Assembly: GCA_037445875.1 (NCBI GenBank)
Contig: JBBIJR010000018.1
Span: 1-49,847 of the forward strand
Source of the DNA: JBBIJR01 sp037445875
GTDB taxonomy: Bacteria; CLD3; SB21
Direction of reading: 5' to 3'
Length of the DNA stretch: 49,847 nt
Position numbers and translations under genes: made by a program. Positions 8,782-16,514 of the stretch are shown piece after piece (the stretch's first letter is position 1; every line of letters starts with the position of its first letter). The notes beneath the pieces were generated by a model. That model worked only from the letters and a program-made list of their open reading frames with translations, had not been told where the DNA came from and ran no database searches.

Positions 8782-8798
8782 AACCGGGGCCGGTTTTT
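8782..8798 (+). terminator. possible intrinsic terminator after tRNA-Arg
   Basis: AACCG (8782-8786) pairs with CGGTT (8791-8795) around GGGC, and a run of Ts extends to 8798. The stem is short, so this is a tentative call. Confidence 0.4.
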
Positions 8799-8939
8799 GA
8801 TGCGTCAGTTGGGTTTCTTTCTTAAAGACTTCTATCTCCCTCTTTTTTTTTTCCACCGCATCATTTTCCCTTATGCATTTTGTGCCCTTCCTGGCTCTTG
8901 TTAGAGTACCGTGCGCCCAAAAAGGAGAAAGAAGGAGCT

Positions 8940-9452
8940 ATGTATAAGGAAAGGAACGAATTAGGGGAAAACGTCCGCCGCCACATGGTGGCCGAGATCA
9001 GGCGGGACATTCAACACGGAAGCCTGTACGTGAGCGAGCGGCTTCGCGATACGGGAAAGAAGATGTACCCGGAACTCCTCATCCAGGCCGCGGGGAAATG
9101 GGACCAGACCTGGCTGGCATCTCAATTGAGACTCCACAACTGCATGAAACAAATGGAACTTAAGAGAACTCCGAGCGGGGCGTCGTTGGTGTCCGTTCCT
9201 CCAAACGCCGGACAGACACTTGCCGCGGACGAGTTCGGCCGCTTTCTCCTTCGCGGTCTCTGCGTGCAGGCGATCGAGTCCGCCGGGGGCCGGCTCGTCG
9301 TCTGCGCGTCCAGCAACGGAATACCGCCACCGCCCAAGGAGGTGGCCAAGATCGGAGCGGAGGTGGACGCGTTCAAACTTCTGGAGGAACTCAGACAAGG
9401 CGCCGGAGTTGAAACGGCGCTCGGCAGGGGATTGACCGTGAGATTGCCTTGA
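8940..9452 (+). CDS. orphan hypothetical protein beside tRNA-Arg
   Basis: A 170-residue soluble protein I do not recognise. The ATG at 8940 is preceded by AAGGAG-type sites, including GGAG five bases upstream, which strongly fixes the start. The N-terminal 90 residues are charged and helical (AEIRRDIQHGSLYVSERLRD, GKWDQTWLASQLRLHNCMKQ). The C-terminal half has a hydrophobic stretch RFLLRGLCVQAIESAGGRLVV and a Pro-rich NGIPPPPKEV. There is no signal peptide or membrane span. It sits alone between tRNA-Arg and a divergently coded M1 peptidase, with AT-richer flanks and a long inverted repeat just after its stop. It could be the remnant of an element integrated beside the tRNA, but no integrase or attachment repeat is visible. 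Confidence 0.6.
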   Translation: MYKERNELGENVRRHMVAEIRRDIQHGSLYVSERLRDTGKKMYPELLIQAAGKWDQTWLASQLRLHNCMKQMELKRTPSGASLVSVPPNAGQTLAADEFGRFLLRGLCVQAIESAGGRLVVCASSNGIPPPPKEVAKIGAEVDAFKLLEELRQGAGVETALGRGLTVRLP

Positions 9453-9471
9453 ACGTCAAAAAGACGGGTCA

Positions 9472-9568
9472 GGCGGAGAGATACAGAGAATCACGGGCAA
9501 CAAAGAGAACTCCTGGTTTCTGAGTCCTTTGTTATGCCTCCGGGGCCCAGTGGGTTTTGTTCTCCGCC
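9472..9568. repeat. nested imperfect inverted repeat between convergent genes
   Basis: The outer arms GGCGGAGA (9472-9479) and TCTCCGCC (9561-9568) match perfectly. Inside, CAAAG (9501-9505) pairs with CTTTG (9527-9531), with GGCAA/TTATGCC-like extension, and ACTC (9509-9512) pairs with GAGT (9522-9525). It lies between the convergent orphan gene and M1 peptidase gene and could be a bidirectional terminator or structured RNA. A separate stem CCTTTAC/GTAAAGG (9669-9675, 9687-9693) lies nearer the peptidase stop. Confidence 0.45.
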
Positions 9569-9710
9569 TATCTCTTAAACAACTTCCGTCTCGTCCCCAA
9601 CCCCTGACGTCCTCATTTTTTCCTTGCAACTAAGCCTCTTCAACGCCCTCAACCTTGTAGTCGCAAGTCCTTTACATCCAGAAAACGTAAAGGTGGGAGG
9701 ACAAATGTCC

Positions 9711-11705
9711 TTATTTAATCATCACCATCTTCCTCGTCTGCACGCGGCTTCCCGCCTCGAGTCGGTATAGATAGACACCGCTTGCCACAATCCGGCCGCG
9801 GTCGTCAAGCCCGTCCCACGCCGCCGTGTGAGGACCCTGCCACAGATGTGTGGACACCAGCGTGCGCACCTTCTGGCCCAACAGGTTGTACACTGTCAAG
9901 CGAACGTCCGACTCCTCGGCCAGTTCATACTTGATCGTCGTTCCGGCGTTGAACGGATTGGGGTAGTTCGGGTGCAGCACAAAACGATACGGATTGACGG
10001 GATTGCCCTCGGTGTCGACCAGGGTTGTGTTCCTCAGGATCCAGTTGTTCGGGTCCAATTGCCCGGAGGTTGGGGCGTGGGATAGATGAGTGATCACAAA
10101 ATCCTGGCTCTGCGCGTTGTTGAATAACACTACCGTCGTGTCCCATCCGGACGCGGTCAGCTTGAAATCAACGGGCATCGTGAAGTACGCCGGATTGCTT
10201 GTGTACGTTGTCTGCGAAACATGGACGCTCACACGATAGCCGCTGTCCGTCGGCGTCGAGATCCACGAATAGGTGTACCGAGGATAGTTCTCGCCAAAAA
10301 CCCACTCGTTGAAGAAATAGTCCAGGTCCATGCCCGACGCACCCTCGCACGCGTCGCGGAAACCGGGCGTGGTAGCCGTGCCGTGGCGGAACTGCGGGTC
10401 GTTGGCGTAGGCGTACATCGACGCGAAAAAGAGGCTGTCGCCCAGCACATGGCGCAGCATGTGAAGGACGGAGGAGCCCTTCTTGTACGACCGGTACCAG
10501 TTGAACAGGCTCCCCACGCTGGTCGTGTCCTGAACATACAGGGTTCCGGTGGCCATTTTGGCCAGATTGAGATCGGTGTTGATCACCGACCAGTATTCCG
10601 ATGTGCCGTATGCCTGCTCCATATACAGCGCTTCGCAATACGAGGCGAAACCTTCGTTGAGCCAGATGTCGGCCCAGCGGGCGGGAGAGATCATATCGCC
10701 GAACCACTGGTGCGCCAGTTCGTGGGCAATCACGTCCTCGGCGAAGGGGTAGGTGATCGACGTCATCGTCTGGTGTTCCATCGCGCCGCCCCAGCCGAAT
10801 TCCGCGTGGCCGTACTTCTCGGCGACGAACGGGTACAGGCCGAAGAGATCGGAGAAGATATCGAGCATCTCGTCTGTTTTCGCAAACTCGGTCTGCGCGG
10901 ACGCGAGATGTTCCGGAAGAACGTAATGCACGATGGGCATCGAATCGCCGGGTGTGTGATGAAACCACGTGGTGAATTCGGCGAAGTCGCTTATCGCCAA
11001 CATGATAAGGTACGTTGTGATCGGATACCGCTCCTGCCAGTGATACGTCTTGGTCCCGTCTCCGTTGTTGAGCGCAGACACGAGCACGCCGTTGGCTCCG
11101 GCCTTGAGGGTGGAGTCGCACGTGATCAGGATGTCGGCCGAGTCGGCCTTGTCGCTCGGATGGTCCTTGCAGGGCCACCAGTCGCGTGCCCCGTACGGCT
11201 CGCTGAGCGTGTACACCCACGGTTGGCCGCTTCCGTGCGTGTCGAACGTGAAGCTCCCGAAGCCGGTGCTGGGCGGCACTCCGCGATAGTAGACCGTGAC
11301 GTCGAACGATTCGTTCAACGCAGGCGGCACGGCCAGCGTGACCGTCAGCATGTTGGCCGCGTGAGTAAATCCCGTCAGCGTGCCGTTGAACTTCACGGAA
11401 TCGACCGTCAGGGCGGAGGTGAGGTCGAGGATAGCCGTCGCAAGGCCCGCCTGCAGACTCTTCGCATTCATCGCCACGGTACCGCGCACATATTGCGGGT
11501 TGGTGGTGATCTTTAGTTCGAGCCGATAGTACGTCGCATCATACCGTCCGTCGGATTCCACGCCGTCGGCGTGCTGCATGCGTGCAAAGGAAGCCGCCTC
11601 CCTTTGGATGAATTGTTCCTTGTTTGGCGAAGCACTCTTGTCCTGCGCTTGAGCGGTGAACGTCGCACTCAGAACCAGAGTCAGAAGAGCGTACAGAGTT
11701 TTCAT
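9711..11705 (-). CDS. secreted M1-family metallopeptidase with C-terminal sorting domain
   Basis: A 664-residue aminopeptidase of the M1 (gluzincin) family. A signal peptide fills residues 1-21 (LLTLVLSATFTAQAQ). The exopeptidase motif GGAMEH lies near 306-311, the zinc motif HELAHQWFGD at 328-337, and the third ligand Glu in LNEGFASY near 351. The last 85 residues form a type-A sorting/FlgD-like Ig domain (HPNYPNPFNAGTTIKYEL ... SGVYLYRLEAG ... KMVMIK) used for type IX secretion and surface attachment in FCB bacteria. The start at 11705 has GGAG five bases before it and directly precedes the signal peptide; a start at 11723 is less likely. It probably digests extracellular peptides. It has its own promoter and is monocistronic. 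Confidence 0.94.
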   Translation of the reverse strand: MKTLYALLTLVLSATFTAQAQDKSASPNKEQFIQREAASFARMQHADGVESDGRYDATYYRLELKITTNPQYVRGTVAMNAKSLQAGLATAILDLTSALTVDSVKFNGTLTGFTHAANMLTVTLAVPPALNESFDVTVYYRGVPPSTGFGSFTFDTHGSGQPWVYTLSEPYGARDWWPCKDHPSDKADSADILITCDSTLKAGANGVLVSALNNGDGTKTYHWQERYPITTYLIMLAISDFAEFTTWFHHTPGDSMPIVHYVLPEHLASAQTEFAKTDEMLDIFSDLFGLYPFVAEKYGHAEFGWGGAMEHQTMTSITYPFAEDVIAHELAHQWFGDMISPARWADIWLNEGFASYCEALYMEQAYGTSEYWSVINTDLNLAKMATGTLYVQDTTSVGSLFNWYRSYKKGSSVLHMLRHVLGDSLFFASMYAYANDPQFRHGTATTPGFRDACEGASGMDLDYFFNEWVFGENYPRYTYSWISTPTDSGYRVSVHVSQTTYTSNPAYFTMPVDFKLTASGWDTTVVLFNNAQSQDFVITHLSHAPTSGQLDPNNWILRNTTLVDTEGNPVNPYRFVLHPNYPNPFNAGTTIKYELAEESDVRLTVYNLLGQKVRTLVSTHLWQGPHTAAWDGLDDRGRIVASGVYLYRLEAGSRVQTRKMVMIK

Positions 11706-11751
11706 GGCTGCTCCGTTTTCCAATGGTTACCCAGACCCGATTTACTTATCC

Positions 11752-11780
11752 GAATATACGAAATAGGTCAGGTAAATCAA
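11752..11780 (-). promoter_or_regulatory. candidate promoter of the M1 peptidase gene
   Basis: Minus strand TTG-N19-TATATTC, with a predicted start site near 11745 and a leader of about 40 bases holding the GGAG. It is back to back with the CDF promoter. Confidence 0.5.
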
Positions 11781-11814
11781 TTGAAAAACAGGGCGCCATC
11801 GCATTCGGGATTGC

Positions 11815-11844
11815 TTGACAAATAGCGCGTCTGTGAATACATTG
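11815..11844 (+). promoter_or_regulatory. promoter of the CDF-pgeF-PAS-trmJ operon
   Basis: TTG-N20-TACATTG, an exact match to the window's consensus. The start site would fall near 11850, leaving a short leader that includes GGAG before the ATG at 11864. Confidence 0.65.
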
Positions 11845-11863
11845 ACCTTGCCGGAGCGACAAC

Positions 11864-13261
11864 ATGACCTTCTCAAGGGAAATGCAGAAAGAAAAGACCC
11901 GTGTTGCGCTGACGTCCGTGGTTGCGGCCGTCGTGCTCACGCTGTCCAAATTCGTCGTCGGGTTCATGACCGGCAGTCTCGGCATTCTCTCGGAAGCGGC
12001 CCATTCTGCGCTCGATCTGGGAGCTGCCCTGATCACGTATATCGCCGTTCGCATTTCCGACAAGCCGGCCGATGCGGACCATTCCTACGGGCACGGCAAG
12101 ATCGAGAACTTCTCCGCGCTGATCCAAACGGCGATCCTGATCCTCACGTGTTTCTTCATCATCAAGGCCGCCATCGAGCGGATGGTGCTGGGCCAGCTGC
12201 AGGTGGAGGTCAACGCGTGGGGGTACGGCGTTCTGGTGCTCTCGATCGTGATCGACTATTCGCGCTCGCGGGCTCTGCTGCGGATGGCGCGTAAGTACCG
12301 CAGCCAGGCGCTGGAGGCGGACGCCCTGCATTTCTCCTCCGACATCTGGAGTTCGCTTGTTGTCATCTTCGGTTTGATCAGCACCAGCCTCGGATTTGTC
12401 TACGGCGATCCGCTCGCGGCCATCGGCGTGGCCCTCTTTGTGCTCCTGATCAGCGGCCGCCTGCTGCGCCGCACCGTGGACGCGCTGACGGACACGATGC
12501 CCCGCGATATCGAGCCGACCATCCGGCACGCTTTGCAGGGAGTGGACGGCCTGCTGAATTTCCGCCACCTGCGCGTGCGCCAGTCCGGTTCCAAAGTGTT
12601 CATCGACATGTTCGTGAGCATCCGGCGCACGGCGCCGTTCGAGGCGGCCCACGGCATCACCGACGAGATCGAAAGCCGTATCCACGAGATCGTACCCAAT
12701 GCCGATGTGGTCATCCATCCCGAACCGCTCGAGACCGAGGACGAAAGCATCATCGACAAGATCCGCATGATCGTGCAGGAAGAGGGCATGGCCTGCCACA
12801 ACGTGCGCGCCCAGAAGGTGTCCTCGGGCTTCTACGTGGATTTTCACCTTGAATGCGAAAAATACGAGCATTTCGCCGATGCCCACGAAGTTTCCACGCG
12901 CATCGAGAAGAAACTCAGGCAGAAGATCCCCTCCATCCGCAACATCAAGACCCACATCGAAGATGCGCGCGACCGCATGGTGGCGGCCGAGGACGTTACT
13001 CCCGGATCGGCCCATCTGTTCCGCCGGGTCGCCGAAATCGCACGCGCCGAGGGCAGTGTCCGCGACTGCAACGACTTCATCATGATCAACGTCGAGGGCA
13101 GAAAGAAACTCATGATGAACTGCGTGATGGATCCGTCGTTGTCGCTGGACCAGGTACATGCTATCACCACATCTCTAGAGAATCGCATCTATCTCGAAAT
13201 ACCGGAGATCTCCCAGATCGTCATTCATCCGGAAATGGTCGAGGATGCGACGGCGCGATGA
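11864..13261 (+). CDS. cation diffusion facilitator exporter with three C-terminal dimerisation domains
   Basis: A 465-residue CDF-family metal/H+ antiporter. The membrane domain (1-205) carries the metal site as HSALD (His47, Asp51) and HFSSD (His156, Asp160), the His/Asp set usual in zinc-type members, and the SYGHGKIE motif near 74-81. Canonical relatives end after one cytoplasmic ferredoxin-like dimerisation domain at about 290-300 residues. Here the first (about 213-288, ending VVIHPEP) is followed by two more of similar size (about 293-370, ending NIKTHIED; and 379-460, ending IVIHPEM). It should export Zn2+ or a related ion from the cytoplasm; the extra domains may add metal-sensing sites. 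The stop overlaps the pgeF start as ATGA. Confidence 0.92.
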   Translation: MTFSREMQKEKTRVALTSVVAAVVLTLSKFVVGFMTGSLGILSEAAHSALDLGAALITYIAVRISDKPADADHSYGHGKIENFSALIQTAILILTCFFIIKAAIERMVLGQLQVEVNAWGYGVLVLSIVIDYSRSRALLRMARKYRSQALEADALHFSSDIWSSLVVIFGLISTSLGFVYGDPLAAIGVALFVLLISGRLLRRTVDALTDTMPRDIEPTIRHALQGVDGLLNFRHLRVRQSGSKVFIDMFVSIRRTAPFEAAHGITDEIESRIHEIVPNADVVIHPEPLETEDESIIDKIRMIVQEEGMACHNVRAQKVSSGFYVDFHLECEKYEHFADAHEVSTRIEKKLRQKIPSIRNIKTHIEDARDRMVAAEDVTPGSAHLFRRVAEIARAEGSVRDCNDFIMINVEGRKKLMMNCVMDPSLSLDQVHAITTSLENRIYLEIPEISQIVIHPEMVEDATAR

Positions 13262-14022
13262 TGACGTTCGTGTCCTCCCACGGCCTGCAGATCGGACGTT
13301 TTGAGCCGCTGGCGTCCTTTCCGGGATTGACCGCGTGCCATTCGACGCGCGGCGGAGGCGTAAGCACGGGACCATTCGAGTCGCTGAACCTCGGTCTTCG
13401 AACGGAAGACGAGCCGGACCGTGTTCGGGAGAACCGTTCGCGGTTTTTCCGGGCCGCCGGCGTCGACGGGGACCGGCTCGCCGTGCAGCGGCAGGTGCAC
13501 GGGGACCGCGTCGCCTACGTCACGTCCCCCGGAGTGTTCGCGGATACGGATGCATCGTTCACCGACCGTCCCGGTATCTACCTGACCGTCACCACGGCGG
13601 ATTGCGTTCCCATTCTTCTGTACTGGCCGTCCGTGCGTGTCGTGGGAGTTGTGCATGCAGGATGGCGGGGAACGGAAAAACGGATCGTCGAGAAGACCGT
13701 CCGGGCGATGGCGGCACGCTTCCAAAGGGAACCGGAAGATCTGATCGCCGTCATCGGTCCGTGCATTTCCGCTCGGAACTATGAAGTCGGCGAAGACGTG
13801 GCGGCGAGGTTTGATGCGTCGTTTGTCCGGCGGAACGGTGGAGCATCACCGCATCTGGATCTCGCGGCGGCAAACGCTGCCCACCTGGAGGCTGCGGGCG
13901 TGCGTCGCGTATGCCCGACAGACCTGTGCACGATGGAGCGACAGGACCTTTTCTTCTCCCATCGCGGAAGCGGCGGCCGGAGCGGTCGTATGCTGGCCGT
14001 AATCGGCATTACGGAATCTTAA
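13258..14022 (+). CDS. pgeF: peptidoglycan editing factor PgeF (YfiH/DUF152, laccase-domain)
   Basis: A 254-residue protein of the YfiH/PgeF family. Motifs are CHSTRGGGVSTGPFESLNLG near the N-terminus, RQVHGDRV, TTADCVPILLYWP, VVHAGWRGTEKRIV, and GPCISARNYEV. The His of QVHG, the Cys of TADC and the His of HAGWRG are the metal ligands of the family. In E. coli the homologue removes mis-incorporated L-Ser from peptidoglycan precursors; other members show purine-nucleoside or polyphenol oxidase activity, so the substrate is not certain. The start overlaps the CDF stop (ATGA), showing translational coupling; an upstream in-frame extension lies inside the CDF gene and is rejected. Confidence 0.93.
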   Translation: MMTFVSSHGLQIGRFEPLASFPGLTACHSTRGGGVSTGPFESLNLGLRTEDEPDRVRENRSRFFRAAGVDGDRLAVQRQVHGDRVAYVTSPGVFADTDASFTDRPGIYLTVTTADCVPILLYWPSVRVVGVVHAGWRGTEKRIVEKTVRAMAARFQREPEDLIAVIGPCISARNYEVGEDVAARFDASFVRRNGGASPHLDLAAANAAHLEAAGVRRVCPTDLCTMERQDLFFSHRGSGGRSGRMLAVIGITES

Positions 14023-14034
14023 CTCGAGGAGTCC

Positions 14035-14751
14035 ATGGAAGGCATTGACAATTATCTGTATGAACTCGTAAAGTACTCGGGCGACGTGATCTTCACCGTC
14101 GGGCCGACGCAGTGCATCCTTTCGTGGAACGTGGGCTCCGAGGAACTGCTTGGCTACAAGCCGCACGAGGTGATCGTGGACCTGTTGTCGCCTCCGGGGA
14201 ACAAACGGCAGATGCGCTCCATGGTCGTGGAAGTGATGGAATCGGGCACGCTCAAGAATCTCGAATGCGAGCTGGTTGCACGGGAAGGCAAAGTTGTGAC
14301 GGTGTACCTGACCGCCTCGCCGATCCACGATACGGACGGAGACGTGGTGGCCGTATCCGTGATTGCCAAAGACGTAACCGACCAGAACCGCCTCCTGCTG
14401 GCTCTCATCGAAAAGGAAAAACGCTCGGCGCATCTCGAAGCGCTCCTGCAGTCCCTGGCGACCATCTCCCACCACATCCGCAACGCCGCCATGGTCATTT
14501 CCGCCAAGTCCGAAGTTGCCCTGCAGCTGGGCAATGCGCACGCCTATCAGGAGATGGCAAAGGTCAGCCTCCAGCAGACCCGCCGCATCAACGCCGTCAT
14601 CGAGAGCCTCAATGACATGGTCAGAGAAGTGCGTACGACGGGCGACGATCTCAAGACGGTGGAAATGACCTGCTCGCCCGCTCCGCATCTGGACATTGAA
14701 GAGCGGTTGAAGGAACGCCTGCGCCGGCTGGATGAAGAAGAACGTGCCTGA
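14035..14751 (+). CDS. PAS-domain protein with phosphoacceptor-like helices but no kinase domain
   Basis: A soluble 238-residue protein. Residues 5-118 form a PAS domain (YSGDVIFTVGPTQCILSWN ... SVIAKDVTDQNRL). It continues into a helical region resembling the dimerisation/phosphoacceptor segment of histidine kinases: ISHHIRNAA (His146-His147, Arg149, Asn150) occupies the place of the H-box, then a second long helix (174-200). No N, G1 or G2 box follows; the protein ends in a charged helix at 238. It may be a scaffold or substrate of another kinase, or a truncated kinase. A GAGGAG precedes the ATG. It sits 12 bases after pgeF, and its end overlaps trmJ by 20 bases, so it belongs to the operon. 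Confidence 0.8.
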   Translation: MEGIDNYLYELVKYSGDVIFTVGPTQCILSWNVGSEELLGYKPHEVIVDLLSPPGNKRQMRSMVVEVMESGTLKNLECELVAREGKVVTVYLTASPIHDTDGDVVAVSVIAKDVTDQNRLLLALIEKEKRSAHLEALLQSLATISHHIRNAAMVISAKSEVALQLGNAHAYQEMAKVSLQQTRRINAVIESLNDMVREVRTTGDDLKTVEMTCSPAPHLDIEERLKERLRRLDEEERA

Positions 14752-15493
14752 ATCCCCGGGCCACCCGATCCCGAATCCCCAACGCATCAAGATCGTTCTG
14801 GTCGAACCGCAGGTCCCCGGCAATATCGGATCCACGGCACGCGCGATGAAGAATTTCGGCCTTTCGTCCCTGAGACTGGTTCGGCCGTGCGAGTACAAGG
14901 TGTCGGAGACCTACTGGTTGGGCGTCCACGCGGACGACGTGATCGACGCCGCCGGGGTGTACGACACGCTGGAAGACGCACTTCGGGACGTCCACTGGTC
15001 CGTGGCAACGACAAACCGCACGCGCTTCACGCATTTTCCCGTCCACACTCCGGTCGAATGCGCGGCAAAGATCCGGGAAACCTCCCCCGCAACCAACGTT
15101 GCCCTCGTTTTCGGCAGGGAGCGAAATGGCTTGACGAACGAAGAGGTGCATCAATGTCACGTGATCCTGACCATTCCCACCTTCGAAGCCAGCCCCGCCT
15201 TGAATCTTTCACACGCCGTGGCGGTAGTGCTCTATGACGTCTACCGGGCGCATCTGGACGTCAACCCGCACTTCGAGTGGCGCTACGCGGAACCTGCCGA
15301 GGTTGACAGCCTCTATGCACGTATTCGCTCCGTACTGGAACTCGCCGCATTCCGGCCGCGAACGACGATCGACGAATTCCTCCTCGGCGTCAAGCGGATA
15401 CTCGGACGTACGCCGCTGGAGAACCGAGACGTGCGGATCCTGCATAAGATCTTTCAGGAAATCGAGAGAAGACTGAGGCGGGGAAACGACTAG
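14732..15493 (+). CDS. trmJ: tRNA 2'-O-methyltransferase, TrmJ-like (SpoU/SPOUT)
   Basis: A 253-residue SPOUT methyltransferase. The N-terminal strand and loop IVLVEPQVPGNIGSTARAMK, with the catalytic-type Asn/Arg, is followed by FGLSSLRLVRP. The C-terminal knot carries VALVFGRERNGLTNEEV and IPTFEASPALNLSHAVAVVL, which form the S-adenosylmethionine site. This layout is that of TrmJ/TrmH-like enzymes, which methylate the ribose at tRNA position 32. A C-terminal helical extension (180-253) is also seen in TrmJ. The start overlaps the PAS gene's end by 20 bases. Its stop overlaps that of convergent purQ by four bases. The family is certain, the exact tRNA position less so. Confidence 0.9.
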   Translation: MKKNVPESPGHPIPNPQRIKIVLVEPQVPGNIGSTARAMKNFGLSSLRLVRPCEYKVSETYWLGVHADDVIDAAGVYDTLEDALRDVHWSVATTNRTRFTHFPVHTPVECAAKIRETSPATNVALVFGRERNGLTNEEVHQCHVILTIPTFEASPALNLSHAVAVVLYDVYRAHLDVNPHFEWRYAEPAEVDSLYARIRSVLELAAFRPRTTIDEFLLGVKRILGRTPLENRDVRILHKIFQEIERRLRRGND

Positions 15494-16194
15494 GCGACGA
15501 CCGATCCGACCGAGGCCAAGAGCGACGTAAAAACTTTCAGGCCGTCCGTGTTTCCGAGTACCGAGTCGGCGCAGCGTTCCGGGTGGGGCATCATCCCCAT
15601 CACGTTGCGTTGTTCGTTGATGATGCCGGCGATATGACCGAGAGAGCCGTTGGGATTGGCCTCGTCCGTCAGCCGGCCGTCCTCCGCGCAGTAGCGAAAA
15701 ACGATCCGGTCTTCATCTTCCAGCCTTTTCAACATGTCCGAATCCGCGTAGTAATTGCCGTCCCCGTGGGCGATCGGCACCGTCAGGATCCGGCCGCGCG
15801 TGTAGTCCAACGTGAACGGCGTCTCGGCGTTCTCCACTCGCAGAAATACGTTACGGCAAACGAACTTCAGTCCGCGGTTTCTCAGCAGCGCGCCGGGCAG
15901 CAATCCGCACTCCGTCAGAATCTGAAAGCCGTTGCAGATGCCTATGATCAGCCCGCCGTGCTGCGCATAGTCCATAACGTCCTGCATCAGCGGGGCCAGA
16001 CGCGCGATGGCGCCCGTGCGGAGGTAATCGCCGTAGGAAAAACCGCCGGGTAGTACGATCAGGTCGAAATCGCGAAGGTCCTTGCGATCCTTGTGCCACA
16101 GGAACTCTGCTTCCTGACCCAGCACTTCCCGAACCACATACCAGGCATCGTGGTCGCAGTTCGAGCCGGGAAAGATGATCACGCCCGTTTTCAT
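15490..16194 (-). CDS. purQ: phosphoribosylformylglycinamidine synthase subunit PurQ
   Basis: A 234-residue class-I glutamine amidotransferase, the glutaminase subunit of the fourth step of purine synthesis. The N-terminus KTGVIIFPGSNCDHDA, the oxyanion strand VLPGGFSYGDYLRTGAIA, the nucleophile elbow GLIIGICNGFQIL (Cys87), and the His/Glu pair in MGMMPHPERC are all present. It supplies ammonia to PurL, which is not in this window. The ATG at 16194 has no Shine-Dalgarno sequence, and a promoter match ends only eight bases upstream, so the mRNA may be leaderless. Confidence 0.96.
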   Translation of the reverse strand: MKTGVIIFPGSNCDHDAWYVVREVLGQEAEFLWHKDRKDLRDFDLIVLPGGFSYGDYLRTGAIARLAPLMQDVMDYAQHGGLIIGICNGFQILTECGLLPGALLRNRGLKFVCRNVFLRVENAETPFTLDYTRGRILTVPIAHGDGNYYADSDMLKRLEDEDRIVFRYCAEDGRLTDEANPNGSLGHIAGIINEQRNVMGMMPHPERCADSVLGNTDGLKVFTSLLASVGSVVA

Positions 16195-16201
16195 GATGCC
16201 A

Positions 16202-16231
16202 CAGTATATTCGAAACCCCTCGTAATCTCAA
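16202..16231 (-). promoter_or_regulatory. candidate promoter of purQ (near-leaderless)
   Basis: Minus strand TTG-N20-TATACTG. The -7 element ends at 16202, eight bases from the purQ ATG, so the predicted start site coincides with or lies within two bases of the start codon. Confidence 0.5.
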
Positions 16232-16392
16232 GTGGTTTTTGGCCGCTCGCTGGGCTCTCTCTATGGCTAGTCCACCATCCAGGGCCGGGCGGTTGGCCCG
16301 ACGCGGGCGTTGGTACCCGTTACAGACGTCTACGTGAACCTACGTAGAATTACTACCTGTTTTTTTTGCCGCAAATTACGGGTACGCATTGA

Positions 16393-16422
16393 TTGGCTCC
16401 GGACTTCCTTTGCCTTAACTTA
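16393..16422 (+). promoter_or_regulatory. candidate promoter of the CsgG/PorV/lipoprotein unit
   Basis: TTG-N20-TAACTTA. The spacer matches exactly; the -7 element differs in its last base. It would give a leader of about 85 bases. Confidence 0.45.
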
Positions 16423-16514
16423 AGACCATAAATGCATCGACGATTCCCAGCGCCCAACAGGATGCTCATTTGCCACCGGTCTGTTCACTCGACCATCGAC
16501 CGTACCATGATCGC

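Larger units (their letters stand above)
16195..16514. other. 320-base divergent intergenic region, purQ / CsgG-domain gene
   Basis: It holds a minus-strand promoter for purQ (16202-16231) and a plus-strand promoter for the CsgG-domain gene (16393-16422). Between them lie GC-rich potential stems near 16290-16320, an exact inverted repeat CTACGT-GAACCT-ACGTAG (16330-16347), and a run of eight or more Ts near 16360. No coding sequence can be supported. Confidence 0.5.

Noticed and set aside
9699..9710. Palindrome GGACAAATGTCC right after the M1 peptidase stop
   Set aside because: A 5-bp stem with a two-base loop cannot fold as a hairpin, and no second copy was found; probably chance.
12853..13257. 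N-terminal extension of PgeF inside the CDF gene
   Set aside because: It is a shadow frame of the CDF C-terminal domains; PgeF homologues begin near the ATG at 13258.
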